From Larimichthys crocea (taxonomy: Eukaryota > Chordata > Actinopteri > Sciaenidae): 64,000 nucleotides of DNA. The notes beneath the pieces are model-generated. The model was not told the DNA's origin, ran no database searches, and saw only the letters and a list, made by a program, of their open reading frames with translations. This document shows positions 43,691 through 56,997 of the stretch, piece by piece. Positions within the stretch are counted from its first letter, which is position 1. Each line of letters begins with the position of its first letter. The DNA lies in the NCBI RefSeq assembly GCF_000972845.2, contig NC_040033.1, forward strand, positions 3,376,241 to 3,440,240, written 5' to 3'. The translations under genes and the position numbers were made by a program.

Positions 43691-44868
43691 GGTCAATGAC
43701 ACAAGACATAGCAGCCAGCTCATCCTGTTCAGTCTCTTCCACAGATGTCCAGTTACATTGCCCTCTTCACAGCTCTGCTCCCCGTCAGCATTACAAAGCA
43801 CTAAAAACCTCCTCTTTCTGGTGGTCTGGCTAACAAACCGAGCTAACATTAGCTAACAGCAGCTACAGTTGGCAGCAGTTTACTTCACTGTCCATCAGGA
43901 AACTCTGTAAATCACAGAGAGTTGAAGCGGCACAGCCGGAGGACATCTTCCAGAAAACATTTGTCATTTTCATTACACAATGGTTTACGGCACAAAGTTA
44001 CACAGTGCAAAAACAGGCATACGGGGAACGACAGAAACACCATTCACCTGATTACAAGCTGGTGTCACATCAACAGGATTTAAAATATGTTATTCTGTGG
44101 CAGAAAAGTTACACAATGTTCCTTTATGAGCACAAACGTCCATGTCCCAGTCAGTAAAAAGTGACGTGATTTGACATGTCTCTAATTAAGTTTTGCCCAA
44201 CAATAAAGAACACTTTTAGAACAATTTGTCTGTTAATTTAGCTCACGTCTTCACTCTACTGTTCCTCTGTAGGCAGCGGAGAAAAGAAAAGAGAGCACTC
44301 TGCACAGCTTCTAGCTGCTCCCGGCAGCAGGATCAATTTTTAGTACATAATTGTCCCGTCTTCATCATGGTAAAAAGGTTGTCAATAAGTATTTTTGTTG
44401 TATCTTTCCTGAATGAAATTGACACCCAAGTAGAGTGGGTGAGAAATTTTTAAAAAATCAAATAACCTCTGAAGTGCACTTGTTTTAAACTGAGACAATG
44501 TATTGTCAGTTCAGAAAATATCTTGACTAGAAATTTCTGGAATCTTTAGAAATAGAGATAAGATTTTCAGTTCTTGACTTCTAGAAGCTAAATTAGACTA
44601 AAATGTCCTCGGTCTCAGAGAGAGGTGGCTAAGTAAGACTTCCTTTCTCTGACATTGAAAAAGTTGAGAATAGTGAGAAACATTCTGACTTGTCAAAGCT
44701 GGAAAAACTCAGTTACGACGGCTCAGTTCCATTAATGTCCCATTAACAGTAATGGGGAACCAGCATGCACAACAGCAGGACTTCCATTAAGTGTAACATA
44801 GCAATCATTAATACACCTGTTTCCTGCTATGACATTAAAGTGTCTGCTGTGCCAACAATACATTGGAA
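43691..44868. other. No recognised gene, possible old repeat
   Basis: Between about 43740 and 44130 the text (AGCTAACATTAGCTAACAGC, AAGTTACACAATGTTCC) has the flavour of fish interspersed repeats, but I could not define ends. No coding exon was found. Confidence 0.35.
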
Positions 44869-45426
44869 TTTCCATTTGCTAACCTGTAGATTAATACCTC
44901 TCTATAGCAGGGATCTGAGTTGCAAAATGGATTGAGAAATTTCGGGGAAAGATGTCCCGTCTGCACAGAAAACAATATTTGGAGTGAATGGAACCTGTTC
45001 CATCCTGTTTAGTTTCTGTGTTTCCTGTCCACAGCTCAAGCTTGATGTGTCGTAGACACCTGTGCTAAGTTGTCGCTGATCCTAGTCCAGCTTCCTCTCT
45101 CTTATGTTTGGTATTTGACCTCCCGCTATTATAATATAGCTGTGACATAATTTTAGGGTTGCCACATGAAGTAGTTTGCTGAACTTGCCCAGCTGGGTGA
45201 ACCAACAGATGATGGAGAGACCAGTCATCACTTTTTTATCTTTGTGTGGTAGTCCTGAGGTAGCACCTGGCAGGTCCAGGTGCACCAATGAAGACAAATA
45301 CTTAAAGTTAGTTAGCAAATGCTCAAAGGTAGGTAGGGACCTAGTGTTCAGGAACAGGAGTTTGGGCATGACAAAATTGTATCTCAAGAGTAGCATGTGG
45401 CTTTGTGTGTGTATGAGCTGGAGTTT
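44869..45426 (+). repeat. Unidentified repeat, copy B of a direct pair
   Basis: Co-linear with 38237-38671 in the same orientation. It is about 120 bases longer, mainly from an insertion between about 45039 and 45150. Copy A has a CA run at about 38328-38342 that this copy lacks. Confidence 0.75.
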
Positions 45427-45739
45427 GCACCTTTAGATTAAAGCTTCATTTGTTTAACCCTTGTGTAATGTTTGTGTTCCTCTGCTTTAGTTTCTGCCTG
45501 CACATTGGGGTAATCTTCAACTGAAGGTACTTTGTTTTGTGTGGCAGCTTCTTGGATGCTGGTTTGTATTTCATAGCTGCACTTTGCTTTGTGGTTTATA
45601 GTACACAACATGCAGCTTTTGACATTTAGTGTGAACACCTTTGCAGCCCTGGAGACCTTATCTCATTTTTGGATACATTTATGGTCTGGTGTTTTTTTCT
45701 TGCTGGCATCACTGCATTACACTGTTTGTTATTTCAGTG

Positions 45740-46130
45740 TGTATTTAATTTAGTTCTATTCATTTTTTTTATATAGCCTCAAATCATAACAGAATCTATT
45801 TCATGATTCAACATGCTACCCAACTCCTGATAGAGGCGGTGGTCGTCTTACTCGATTACTGTAACGCCCTCCTCACGGCTTCCCAGCCTGCACAGTGAAA
45901 CCCTTTTAGATGATCCAGAACAGGGTGGTGCGCCTGGTCTTCAATCAATCCAAAAGGGCACATGTCACCCTGCTGCTCATTGAACTCCACTGGCTACCTG
46001 TAGCAACACGCATTAAATTCAAATTGCAAATGCTTGCCGACAAAGTATTCTCCAATTCTGCACCCACCTACTTGAATGCTCTTATACAGTCATGTTACCT
46101 CATGACCATTGTGCTCCACAAATAAATGGC
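45740..46130 (+). pseudogene. LINE C-terminal fragment
   Basis: The frame gives LDYCNALLTASQPA and, after a stop, MIQNRVVRLVFNQSKRAHV with LHWLPVATRIKFK. This follows the thumb/C-terminal region found after the reverse transcriptase of L2/CR1-like LINEs (LDYCNALL...HVTPLL..LHWLPV). The stop and missing flanks show it is dead. A TTTTTTTTATATAGCCTC stretch just upstream resembles the dispersed repeat family. Confidence 0.75.
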
Positions 46131-49100
46131 ACCTGGATCTGCCACCTGTACACTTCTCCTCTCTACCATGTCCTGCACTGTACCGTGATTGTTTTTTGTT
46201 ATATGTTTTAGATAAAAGTGTCAGCTAAGCTAAATGACTAAATATAAATGTAGATAAGGTCTAGACCATACTCTAAAAATGAATAATTCTCATCATGAGC
46301 AAGCACCTGGTGACACTGGTAAGGAAAAACCCAGCTCACTGGTACACGGCAATCTGCTGTGACCGGCTGTGAGGGGAGAGCAACACTGGCGCTGTCCCTT
46401 GCTGGAAGAAAATTCCCCCATTCATATGTAGGTATTATAAAGTCTTTCCTCTACATGTATGTGACTACTGTTGTTAACATATAGTAGCTTTGTGTTACCA
46501 TCATGGTGTTAGATACAGCTCGGTTCATTAATCACCCTTTGCAAAGCAAACTCTTAGTTTGTACATACACAAGTGTGGCGTTGGTGGTGTATCTGGGGCA
46601 ATTTACAGAAAGAGGGATTGTGTGCAAAAATCATAAATGCTCCGGTTGAACAGGATATTCTGTGTGACAAATTTGAGTTGAACAGACTGATGCATTTCCC
46701 TCGGGGAGGAGAGCGTGAAGAGCAAGGTTAGTTGTTCCAAGAGCAGCAGGAAGCACGTCAAGACAAATCTATAGGATTGAGAGAATTAAAGCTGCAGGCA
46801 AAGGAGAGAGAGGTAGCGGTTAAGGCAGAATGAGCTCGAGTGTGAAGCTAAGACTTGTGCATGAGAGGGAATTGAAGGAGATAGTTAAAAGCTCAAGAAG
46901 GAGCAGTAGTTTGTAGCCGACACTGACTCAAGTGACATTAGTTCAGGATATTTATCAGACTTCAGACACCTGAAAACACACTTTGATTGAAGACACACTG
47001 CCATCACTATGACACCCAACCCTTGCTTTCATGATCAAAGTTGTCTTACATCCAAATAACTTTATAAGAAAAGTTTATAGAAGTAACTATAGTCCACCTG
47101 ACAGTGAAGAAGACGGGTTATTTTGACTCCTCAGACAGGGTCACAGGAAACTTTTTTTTTTTGAAGAAGTCCAACCGCTGCACCACGTAACCTCTCTAAT
47201 AAATAGGGAGCTGTCTGTTCAGCAGGCCCTGAGCTCTGTTACATATTCCAATGACAGTCAATTAGTCTGCATCTCTGCCAGCGCTCGTACCCGCAGACAC
47301 GTCCGTGGGTGGCCTTCCAAAAAAACACACACACCTCCAGGAATGTTGACATGATATAATCAGAAGGTTTTCATCATATAAATACAGTTCAACACGCTTC
47401 ACCTGATGGCTAGATATGATGAAAATCAAATAATCCACCCGTCAGTGAAAAAGGGTGGGGGGCCGCATTTGTAATTGACGCGTGTGATGAGACTAATAAG
47501 CTCCCCTGTGAATGCATCAAAGAACAAGGCAGAGATAATGAGACTGTTTCTCGTTTTATATAACTCATAATCAGTTCGGCTTTTTCAGTTTTTCCCGTTT
47601 CGTGCCATAACCTTAAGCCTCCACCAAGGGCAATCCAACCAAGGGTCTTCATACACATGTTGGGAGAAATTACCTGTACTTTCAATGACCTTCACCGATG
47701 AATGTTTGGTACCTGCAATTCTTTGATCTGGCTTCATGTCAAACAGTTTTATCAGCGGGGCTAAGGAAAAGAAGCACTAATAGGGACACAGCAGCTTTTT
47801 TTTTTTGCTCCACACTGCCAATTAAATGTCGTCTTGTTATTTATATATTTCTGTCTGATGACACAAAGGTGTGACATATTGAACATTTATTCTGCACTCA
47901 TACTGTGAGCAACTTTGTTGATTAGTCTGTTGGCAGTGTGAGAGGACAGCCATGGAAGATTGTGGCTAATCATTCGCTTCTGGTGACTGGGGCTTTGTGC
48001 TTCGCCTGCTGCAAAGGGTAATTAGTAAACCTACAAGCCATCCCAAAAGTGTCTTTGCCCCCATAATTAAGTGTCTTCAAACGAACTGGAATAGATCTTG
48101 CCGGGCCATTATACAAGGGTGCAAGGGAGGACTGCAGTTGAGTTAGTTGAAGCAGACTACTTAACTTAGTATTCTATAATTGAAGCATTAAAATATTTTG
48201 GAAGGAGTTATATCACAGCTGCACTAAGCTCTGTTGAATAAATGATACAAATCTCTTGGGTCTTTATAGCATCACAGCTGGGTGGTTACAAACACAGCAG
48301 ACCACACACGGTTGTGATGTAACGTGGAGCTGCCGGTTCAGGAGAAATGTTCTTCTGAATGACGATGAAGGAGTTCTTATAGGTTCATGTCGTGGCAATC
48401 AGTTTGAATTAACATGGTTTCTGAGAGATTGTGTGTTTTTCAGTCTGGCATGGTGGAGGTGGATGGCTCTGAGAAGAGACTAGTCATAGGTGCGAATCGT
48501 AGCAGTTGCTCATTCAAAACAACTGTCATTGCAGTCACGAATAAAACACAGCATTCTTGCCATGGTAATCAACAACTTCTGTCTGTCAGTGACACACATA
48601 GCAGAATTCTGTGAGCTCTGTGATTCGATGTTTCTTCTTGAAATGCACCCTGGGAGTGACTTCATACTCACATGGCCATAGAATTGCTTCAACTGTCAGT
48701 CACCAACACTGTCTATGGGAAAAAATGAATGGGACCTTTATTCACCATGCTTTTATTGAACCATGGTGTCCAAAATAAAATATCTCCTCCCACCTCGCGG
48801 TATGTGTGAAAAGCATGCTGCTAGTTACTAGTTGTGCTCCAGTATTTTACACATTTTTCAAATGTGATTCAGTTTATTCAAAGGTAACGTGTTCTACAAT
48901 GTTGTGGTTCGCTGGGAATCTGTAATTCAGATACAGCAACTGCTGCACCAACCTTCATTTCAATAACAGACACAGCACCTGGTGTGTTTAATGGCTCTCT
49001 TTCTTATAATTAAGTCAGGGCACATAGAGAATAAGGTTGGCCTATGAGATCATCAAGATACCTTGATCTAAAATAACCCTTCCATACACATAATGTATAT

Positions 49101-50482
49101 TACCGCCTCAGCAGATAAAGCATTTTGAACCCGTGGACCCCAGACAATAGTCTGCTCTGGCAGGCAGTTTGAAAAGGTTACAGGGATTCTTAACTGAAGG
49201 AGGAACAAGAAGAAGAGAAGCACAATAAAACACATAGCCAGCCAGTCGTCTTTTAGTGTTTAAGTGCTTTGATTACAAATTCAGTTGTGTGCTTGTGAAG
49301 TAGCAATTTAAAGAAGACTTTGAGTAGCTATTCCCGAGCAGTTTCCACGCATAACTTCACTTTCTCTACCTGGTTTTTATGTATTTTAAATTTATAATGC
49401 TTCCAGGTCCAAGACTGAGGTCTGATATTTAATTCTGGAGTTTACTTTATTCATTTGTGATCTCTCTTTCTGTGTCTTAATCTTTCTTTCTCTCTCTGGG
49501 GTTAGTCTTTTGGGTTTAGGCCTTTTTAGCCTGTTTAAAAATTGAATCCTTTCCAAGGAGGCACTTGGCTCTCTGGTGAGGCACAAGTTTGAAAGGAAGT
49601 GTAAGTGTGAAGAATTAGGACTTGGAAATGCATGTTGCGTGCCACAAAAGACACATCTATAAACATGATGCAGTCTGATGTTGCCCAATTTTTTCTCGCT
49701 TCAGTGTTTTCAAGAGTGATGCAAGTGCTTGCTTCTGTAAGAAACAAATGGAGTTTTTTGTCCCACAATGCCAAGCCACAGCCTGCGACAGCTCCCAGAC
49801 AGTGATGAATATGCAGAAGTAGAGTTTACATTCACTCAAACTGTCTGTGGTGAAAAAAAAAAAGAAGAAGAAAAGACAATTCCATGCCAACGGCTCCTGA
49901 TAAAGTATTATCTTGGCCAATTACGAGAGTTGAGGAAATTACTTTTTTTTCTCCGACTTCATTTGAAGTCCACCTCCGTGCTGTAGGCCACATCAAGTGA
50001 TGTCAGAAAATCCAAAGTACTGCAAGTCCTCTGTGAGCGAGTATGCTTGTTTATTCATTCATTGACTTCATTCACTTCAGAGAACAATTTCAATATGACT
50101 ATTTCAACGACAAAAAAAAAAAAAAAAATTCATACAATATAAGCTGCAATCTGTAACAACACAACACACTTAATGAGCTAAAATCATAAGAAGTCTGGCA
50201 AGTATATTTTACATTAACTAGTTAAAGGTAGGATCTGTCATTGATTGTAGAGTCTCAATCCCAGTTCATCAGATATCAGCAAGAATGAGAAACAGTCTCA
50301 GAGTGAGTCACACAGCACTGAATTATTATCATTGCAAACACATGCCTGACCTCACTATTTCATGTCAAAATTCCTGCTGTGAAAATGGACGATTGTTTGT
50401 GCTGGAAAGGAGACTCAACAATCAACTGAGACTCATCTCTGTGTCACCAACCCAAAGATGAAATATAATTTAGTTTATGACT
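46131..50482. other. No recognised gene
   Basis: Frames of up to 98 codons occur but none resembles a protein. No repeat family was identified. Confidence 0.35.
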
Positions 50483-50580
50483 AAAAGAACAGCATGGATA
50501 TGATGAGTAGTTAAGAGAAGCTATAAATATTCTAAAATAAAATCTACAGCCTAATTAGTTTAATTAGTGTGATGTCCTTG
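50483..50580 (+). repeat. Local direct duplication, copy 1
   Basis: GAACAGCATGGATATGATGA with GAGTAG, ATAAAATCTACA and TTAGTTTAATTAGTGTGATG recur at 51575-51665 in the same order with small gaps. The spacing is about 1.1 kb. Confidence 0.65.
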
Positions 50581-53500
50581 GAAACCTGTGCACGCGTTCC
50601 CTTCTGTTCTCTTACCTCGTGCTCTTCTCTCTCCTCTGTTTAGCTGCTATGCAACCCAACAATATAAAGTCTGCGTCATCATGCTGTATGTATTTCCACC
50701 TTTTTGAGTGGTCAGCAACATTTATTTTTAATTTTTTTTGTCATTTATGGTACACATTGGTCCAAAGCAGATCTTGTTTTGCAGCCCTTTTTGTCTCGCT
50801 TTTTATAAACGTTTCATGTCAGCACCTAGCCGACCTTCAGCACAGCGTGCTCACTGTGCTGTAGGTGGTCCGAGGTTTTGGTGGTGATTTATTAAGCAAT
50901 CACTCACTGCTTTAGAGTTGTCATTGTTTGAGGATGTGCTTTATCAGCAGCAGGAAGAGCTTCCAAAAAATGTCTGTGTGGCCCTGGTCCGCTGTTGGCT
51001 GAGAAGTTAAGAATCACTGAACTCTTTTCATTAGATTTAAATGTAAGAGCTTGGCTGCTCATACAGTATTTTAGGTTTCTTATTTTGGCTGACAGGACTA
51101 AATAGACTCTTCTTACAGTAGACATAGAATAATAGCAGATGATTTAACTTTTTTAAACTGTGCTGATCACCCATATACAACAAACTCAAACAAGCTGGGT
51201 GCCTTTCAAGCATGAACAGACGATGTTCCTCACACTTTTAAAAAGCTGAGTATCTCAGAATAAAGAGCCAATTAAGAGAGTCCTTCAAACTGTGACATCC
51301 TCCATCCATTTTCACTGCCAGGGATAGTAATCACTGACGTCATACATGTTAGAGCTGGTGGTGTAAGACCTGTCTTTTTTCTTTATCATGGGCCCATTTC
51401 TTCATTCAGTGTTAACCACTTATATGATTAATTACATACAATGGTGGAGAACATGGAACACTGAATACAAGTCCAACGGCTAACCTTCAGATAGTCAATT
51501 TCAACATTCACAAAGAAAGAAGAGAAGCTGAATAATGTGATCAATAAGACAAACAGACAATTGGAATGTGTTTATAAAGAAGAGCATGGATGTGATGAGT
51601 AGTAAGAGCAGCAATAAATATCATGAATAAAATCTACAATTAGTTTAATTAGTCTGATGTCCTTTTCCGCCTGAAGGTGATCATATTATTATAACGATGA
51701 TATCTGTGACTTTATACCTGGGTGTTTTGTAGTGAAAATAACAAACAAAGTTGTAATTTTTGCATGATTCATTCATCAGAGGAGTGATAGCGGCCATAAA
51801 AATGCTTCTGAATAGGATACATCTGTGGTTTCTCACTCGTCTCTCCTCGGTTGAAACATCCTCAATGACGGTGGATCTTAAATCAATTTCTAGGTCACTA
51901 TCCTGATGGAAGGAAGTGTCATTGACACAATGGAGAACACCTGATGATTAAAGACGAAGAATAGGTAGAAGAAAAAGGAATGTTGGGTAAGTGGGAAGTC
52001 AGGAAGTCATCAGAAAATCAAGTCAAGAAACAAACTTAAAGTAAAGTAAAGTAAACAGGGAGCATGGTCTGTTTTAACACAGAAAAAGTCAGATGTAACT
52101 TCAAACACAACACGTTTTACATCACATGTAAGTCAATGAAATAATGATCTTTCCCTAACCCTAACCAAAGATCTTTTGTTGCCTAACACTAGTGATTATG
52201 TTTGTCACCACGACGTAATTATGAAGACAATTAATACAGACGTAAGTTCTAAGAGATGGGATCACGTTTTCTCAGTACAAGTACCATCTGATCTATCACT
52301 GAGCAGTGTAACTAAACCTAAGTCACCTGAAGAGGCATCATGGCTGAACACAAATAGTGAGCAACACAAAATACTAATGTGAATGTTAGTGTGGAGGAAG
52401 TGCCAACTCCCTCACTGTTTGCTGGCCATCTTTAGGAAAGATCCAGTTTTCTTTGTTTTCTTTGTATTTAACTTGTAGTCACCATATTTGATAAAAGAGA
52501 CACTTGTTCTGTGTCCTCTTTTTTATTTTTTATAAAACATGATACAATGTAGAAACATCACCTGTTTTCAGTCCTTTGTGTGGGCCATCATGGTAAGCTG
52601 TTATGGGATCTGAGTAGGTGGGTATTATTTTCATTTGATGAATGTAAGTGTGTAAAAATCTCAGTTAATTAAGGTAAATGACGCATGTTGTACGTTTTAT
52701 TGTTTGTTTTTGAATGTGCAGTATTTTTGCTTATATATTACAGAATCTAATTTGAATTTGTTGATACGAGCAAATCAAACAAATTACAGTTCTTATAATT
52801 TACATTGTTGACTCTTCCTTCCAGAGCTCTACTCTGATAGGTCGGCTTGAACTTGAAAGGTGACCTGTCAGAGTATATATGTGGAGAATGTGCTTTTGTA
52901 TGTTATGGGAAAAGGAGCACCATAACTTTTCTTTGATGAATAATAATTTAAGTAAATGTTTGACTAACTGACTGAATAAAAGTCAACCTGTTTTTCTGCA
53001 CACCTCCTGGCCAGCGTGATGCTTCTGTCTTCCTTGCGACCATGCACCTATATTTACAACAGTTTATTTAGTGTGTGAAAGATAAAAAATAACCCCAGAT
53101 AAATTGGCTGAAAAAGAAAGATAGACTCAAAAACATAGGCCGAGTTATGGCTTTTGGTGGGACTACTTTATTAGCAATTATTCAGCTTATCTGCTCTAGT
53201 TATCTAACTAACTTCAGTATACAGATGTGTCACCGGCAGATAATTCTAAGAAAAAATAGTGAAACAACACAGGACTTGCCAGTAAAAGAAAAAGGTCTGA
53301 GGAGTGTTAGAGGAGTGAGTTGCTCTTCTGTTGAGAATATAGATCACATTTTTATATGAAAGATTTGTATCCCTTTATTTTATAAAATGTCTAAAATTAA
53401 TGTTTTTGAAATGTTTTAGTGAAAGGGACAGATTCCTCAAATATTACCAGGAACATCCGTGAGTTTAAAATGTGCCAAAGAATGTTTCTGAAGGCCTCAA

Positions 53501-55034
53501 AGGTGGTTTGAGCACGTTGGCCCAAAATCAATGATTTATTTATTGTCAGTTCTGCTACAAAATGGGGAATGTTCACTGACAAAAGCTTGTGTTTGTTTTG
53601 GCATTAAAGGCTGAGCTATAGAACAGCATTCAAGTGAACATGGTGTCAGTATCTTGGCTTAAAAGGTCATCCTACAGAGATAGCATGCAGGCAACAAGCA
53701 CAGAACACACTGTTATTTCTACAAAGTTACAAAGTGATACTGTGGCCATTTAGGGAGTCTGGTCTTTTTATTTCTCTATTGCTCATAAAAATAAAATTTA
53801 AAAAAGCATTTGCTTGTTGATAGTTGTCAAAGGAACATACATAATGCAGCTGCTGACCCTGAATTAACAAGTACATTTACATGAACATGTACGTAATATT
53901 AGTGTAGATTCCTTTCAGATGATACCAGCTAACCATACGAGCATGCTGCTGTAAACAAGTAGCTGTGATACCAGGAAAACAAATGTATATAGGAGCCATC
54001 ATGTTTGAGTATCTATATATGTATCATCTGGAACATATTCTCTATAAAGATGAATGATGCATGTCCACTTTTATTCACTGTACAAAAGGGAAGTCAAAAA
54101 ACCCAAATACGACCGTGGACATCTTGAGCTGGTGACATAATTTAGAGTCCAACCAGAGTACAGCAGTGATCTGGATTGGAGCTGTGGTATCTGGTAACTT
54201 GGTAACTTGGATTTTTTTTTTTTGTATGACCCACATCCTGTCTGTTTGGAGGGTTCGGGGTTTATAACCTATAATGCAGCCAGCTGCCAGGGAGTGATTG
54301 ATGAGTTTTAGCTTCACTTTTGGGGAGCTGTCATCTTTATATAGAGTTGATGAGCTGTAACTTTAACCCCTTAGGAAGTCTAAAGACATAAACAGCATAT
54401 GGTTATTCCAGGTTACCATGATGTGAGCCAGCAATGAACCTGTTCATTCTCATCCAGCTAGCTTTGTTCTTTGACTGCAGCTAATTTGTTTGCATGCTCA
54501 CTTTACACATGATATGTGAGTGAACCTAAGTAGAATACTAACTCTCTTTGTAGCTCTATTTTTGATTTCCACCAACTCCTGAGGGAAAATATCTGCCACA
54601 AAACTGCGAGGTGCTCCACTACCTGAAGTCATTTGATGGTGGGCAGGTAGTGCACAATGGGTTCATCCAAGTTCAGAAAGCAGTGCGACGGAAGCAACAT
54701 AAAATATGTGGACCACAAAGCCAACCCCCACCAAAAGACCCACCCCCCTCATAGACAATAATATAAAAACATTGATTATAGCAGATGTGTTAGTCTGACA
54801 ACAGCTGCAGATAAATTCTGTACTGAAAATATCACATCATCAACAATTCAGTCAAGATTTTAGTCATACACAAAGAAGTGGGTTCCTTTACCTATTCCAG
54901 ATCAGGATTTCTCTGCCAAACCATATATCCATAACCATAAACCATAAAGAATATTCTGGATGCTGATTCAGAAACTACATTTTTCTGAATTATTGTGCAA
55001 TCAACTGGACAGCTCTTTACCATTTCAACAGTGT
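50581..55034. other. No recognised gene (contains duplication copy 2 at 51575-51665)
   Basis: Apart from the second copy of the local duplication, no exon or known element was supported. A short CCCTAACCCTAACC near 52155 is too short to be telomeric DNA. Confidence 0.35.
51575..51665 (+). repeat. Local direct duplication, copy 2
   Basis: GAAGAGCATGGATGTGATGA, ATAAAATCTACAATTAG and TTTAATTAGTCTGATGTCC match 50483-50580 with a few substitutions and short gaps. Confidence 0.65.
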
Positions 55035-55450
55035 TTTAAGCCATGCTAGTGGCATGGCTCTAGGGATGGTAATGTCAGTAGGTCTGTAGGTCTGTCTGTT
55101 ATAGCCCAACAACAATTGGATGGTTTGCCATCATTCAGTACCAACATTCATCATGACAAGACAATGACTTTTGGTCTAGTGCCAACACCAGGTCAAACTT
55201 CCAGGCTGCCCATACTTTGGGTCAAGAGCATCATCCTCAGCTGTACTTTGTGTTTAGTAATAATTAGCAAATGTCAGCATGGCCGTAGTCATGGTATACT
55301 ATAATATACTATTGTTCCTGCTTAGCATCAGCACTTTAGCATTGTCAATGGGGACATGTTATCAAGACAGCATTTAGGCTTTAGGTTAAATGCTGTCAAC
55401 ATGCTAATATGATCCCAGTCACTGCAGTGTCTAAATATAGTTTCACAGAG
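55035..55450 (-). repeat. GCTAACATG-type fish interspersed repeat
   Basis: GCTAGTGGCATGGCT, TTAGCAAATGTCAGCATGGC, CTGTCAACATGCTAATATG and TTCACAGAGCTTAGACACTG are characteristic words of a dispersed fish repeat related to 30250-30440. Boundaries are approximate. Confidence 0.5.
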
Positions 55451-56213
55451 CTTAGACACTGCAGACTGTTTTTGGTTACATTGGCATCACATGCATGCCC
55501 ACTAAAGTATGCTAATGGCTAACAATCAAAATAATCTGCTAAATTATTGAACTTTTAAAGAAGGAATGTATTAATTAATTATTGTTTGTGTTGTAGGCTT
55601 GTCACTGTCTTTGCCCTCTGTTGCATGTCATTTTTAAGTGAGGTTATATGTTATGATTACACTGTAATCACACTGCCAGGGAATTCATTATGGGCTCTTG
55701 AATAAACAATGGTTACTTTAGAATCCAATTAACTAAAAGAAACACATCGCATCAGTTACCAAGAGCACGCTGTCTGGGCTGGCGAGTCCACACTGTGAGA
55801 AATAATATCTACTCTATACGGAGGATGCTAAAAAGAGCAGTGTCTGACAAGCACTGCATGCCCCAGCACCGATCACATGGACTGGCTTCACTTTGATGTT
55901 TATGCCGCTCGCGTGCAAAAGCCTCCATGTAAGGAGAGAGGGAGGGAGAGAGTTAAGGATGAGTTTCTTTGGCAATCATTCCGTTTACTCATAAGCAGAA
56001 ATCCTTCTGATGTGATTCTCACGTGGTTTTCTGGGAGTTCATTTGAAATATGATTTGCTTTAAGAATTGGCTGTGCAGCCAGTGTAAAAACATTTACAAA
56101 GGTCATGCTACTGAACTGTTTCTTTTTTGTTATTCTTGTGCTGACTGTACACAAGGATATTTTATGCTCTATCTACCACATCTGTAAAGGATATTATTTA
56201 CTTTAAGATTGGC
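55451..56213. other. No recognised gene
   Basis: Nothing beyond AT-rich sequence was supported. Confidence 0.3.
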
Positions 56214-56997
56214 TTAAAGGATCAGTGTGTAGGATAAGGGGCATCGAGCTGTGTACTACTGTAGATCGCAACCCCCTCCACTCACCTTTCCATTGCAAGT
56301 AAAAAGGAACTACAAAACGTGAAACACCCTATGTAGAAGCTTGTGTTTGTCCATTCTGGGCTCAACCATGGACTGTATAACATATGGACGTAATCTCTGA
56401 GCATGAAGTTCAGTTTCACCATATTAGCAGTCCTGCATCTGTTGTCTCCCAGCTAAAGACGTGGACCTTTGGTGGAGCTGGGTGTTAAAACAAGCCACCT
56501 GTTGCAGCACCCACCTGTCAGTTGAAGCAGCCACACTCTTAATCCTGCATAACTTAATTCTTAATATAATGTGAACAGGTGAGTTGTATATAAATTCACC
56601 ATCAGTACAGTTGTCATGAACGAGGAAATTAGCTACAGAGACCAAAACTGTTTTTTGTACCAGGCTGTAAACATGTTTATTTCTGCTGTGGGACATATAT
56701 TTTTGATATGGGAGCTTATGGAGACCAGCTCATTCTGCAGCCAGCCTGAAGTGGCTGTTTTTTTTTTGGCCCTTCCGCATTAGCTTCACTTTTTAGTCAC
56801 AGATGTCGCCACTTGGTAGAAACATGGTGTACTGGAAGAGGACCCACAGCATCTGTAGATATAAAAGGTATATTTTAAGGTAACAAAAGCACTACCGCTT
56901 TTTACACTAATGAAAACACTGTTATGAATATTATATTCCATTTCTACCATATTCTGTTAATAGAGGCCCCTTAATCTTGCACACGCTGGACCTTTAA
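56214..56997. mobile_element. Outer inverted-repeat element with a nested insertion
   Basis: The left end (TTAAAGGATCAGTGTGTAGG) pairs with the right end (reverse complement TTAAAGGTCCAGCGTGTGC). The body (ACGTGAAACACCCTATGTAG before, AAAACACTGTTATGAATATT after) matches a known-looking fish repeat. It is split at about 56362 and 56819 by another repeat. Without that insert the element is about 330 bp. Confidence 0.65.
56363..56819 (+). mobile_element. Repeat nested inside the outer element
   Basis: The sequence runs from ACCATGGACTGTATAAC to GCCACTTGGTAG and is the inverted counterpart of 35019-35549. It interrupts the outer element between CATTCTGGGCT and AGAAACATGG, two words that are adjacent in ordinary copies as I remember them. 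Confidence 0.65.

Noticed and set aside
52155..52170. CCCTAACCCTAACC telomere-like words
   Set aside because: Only two units, too short to be an interstitial telomere.
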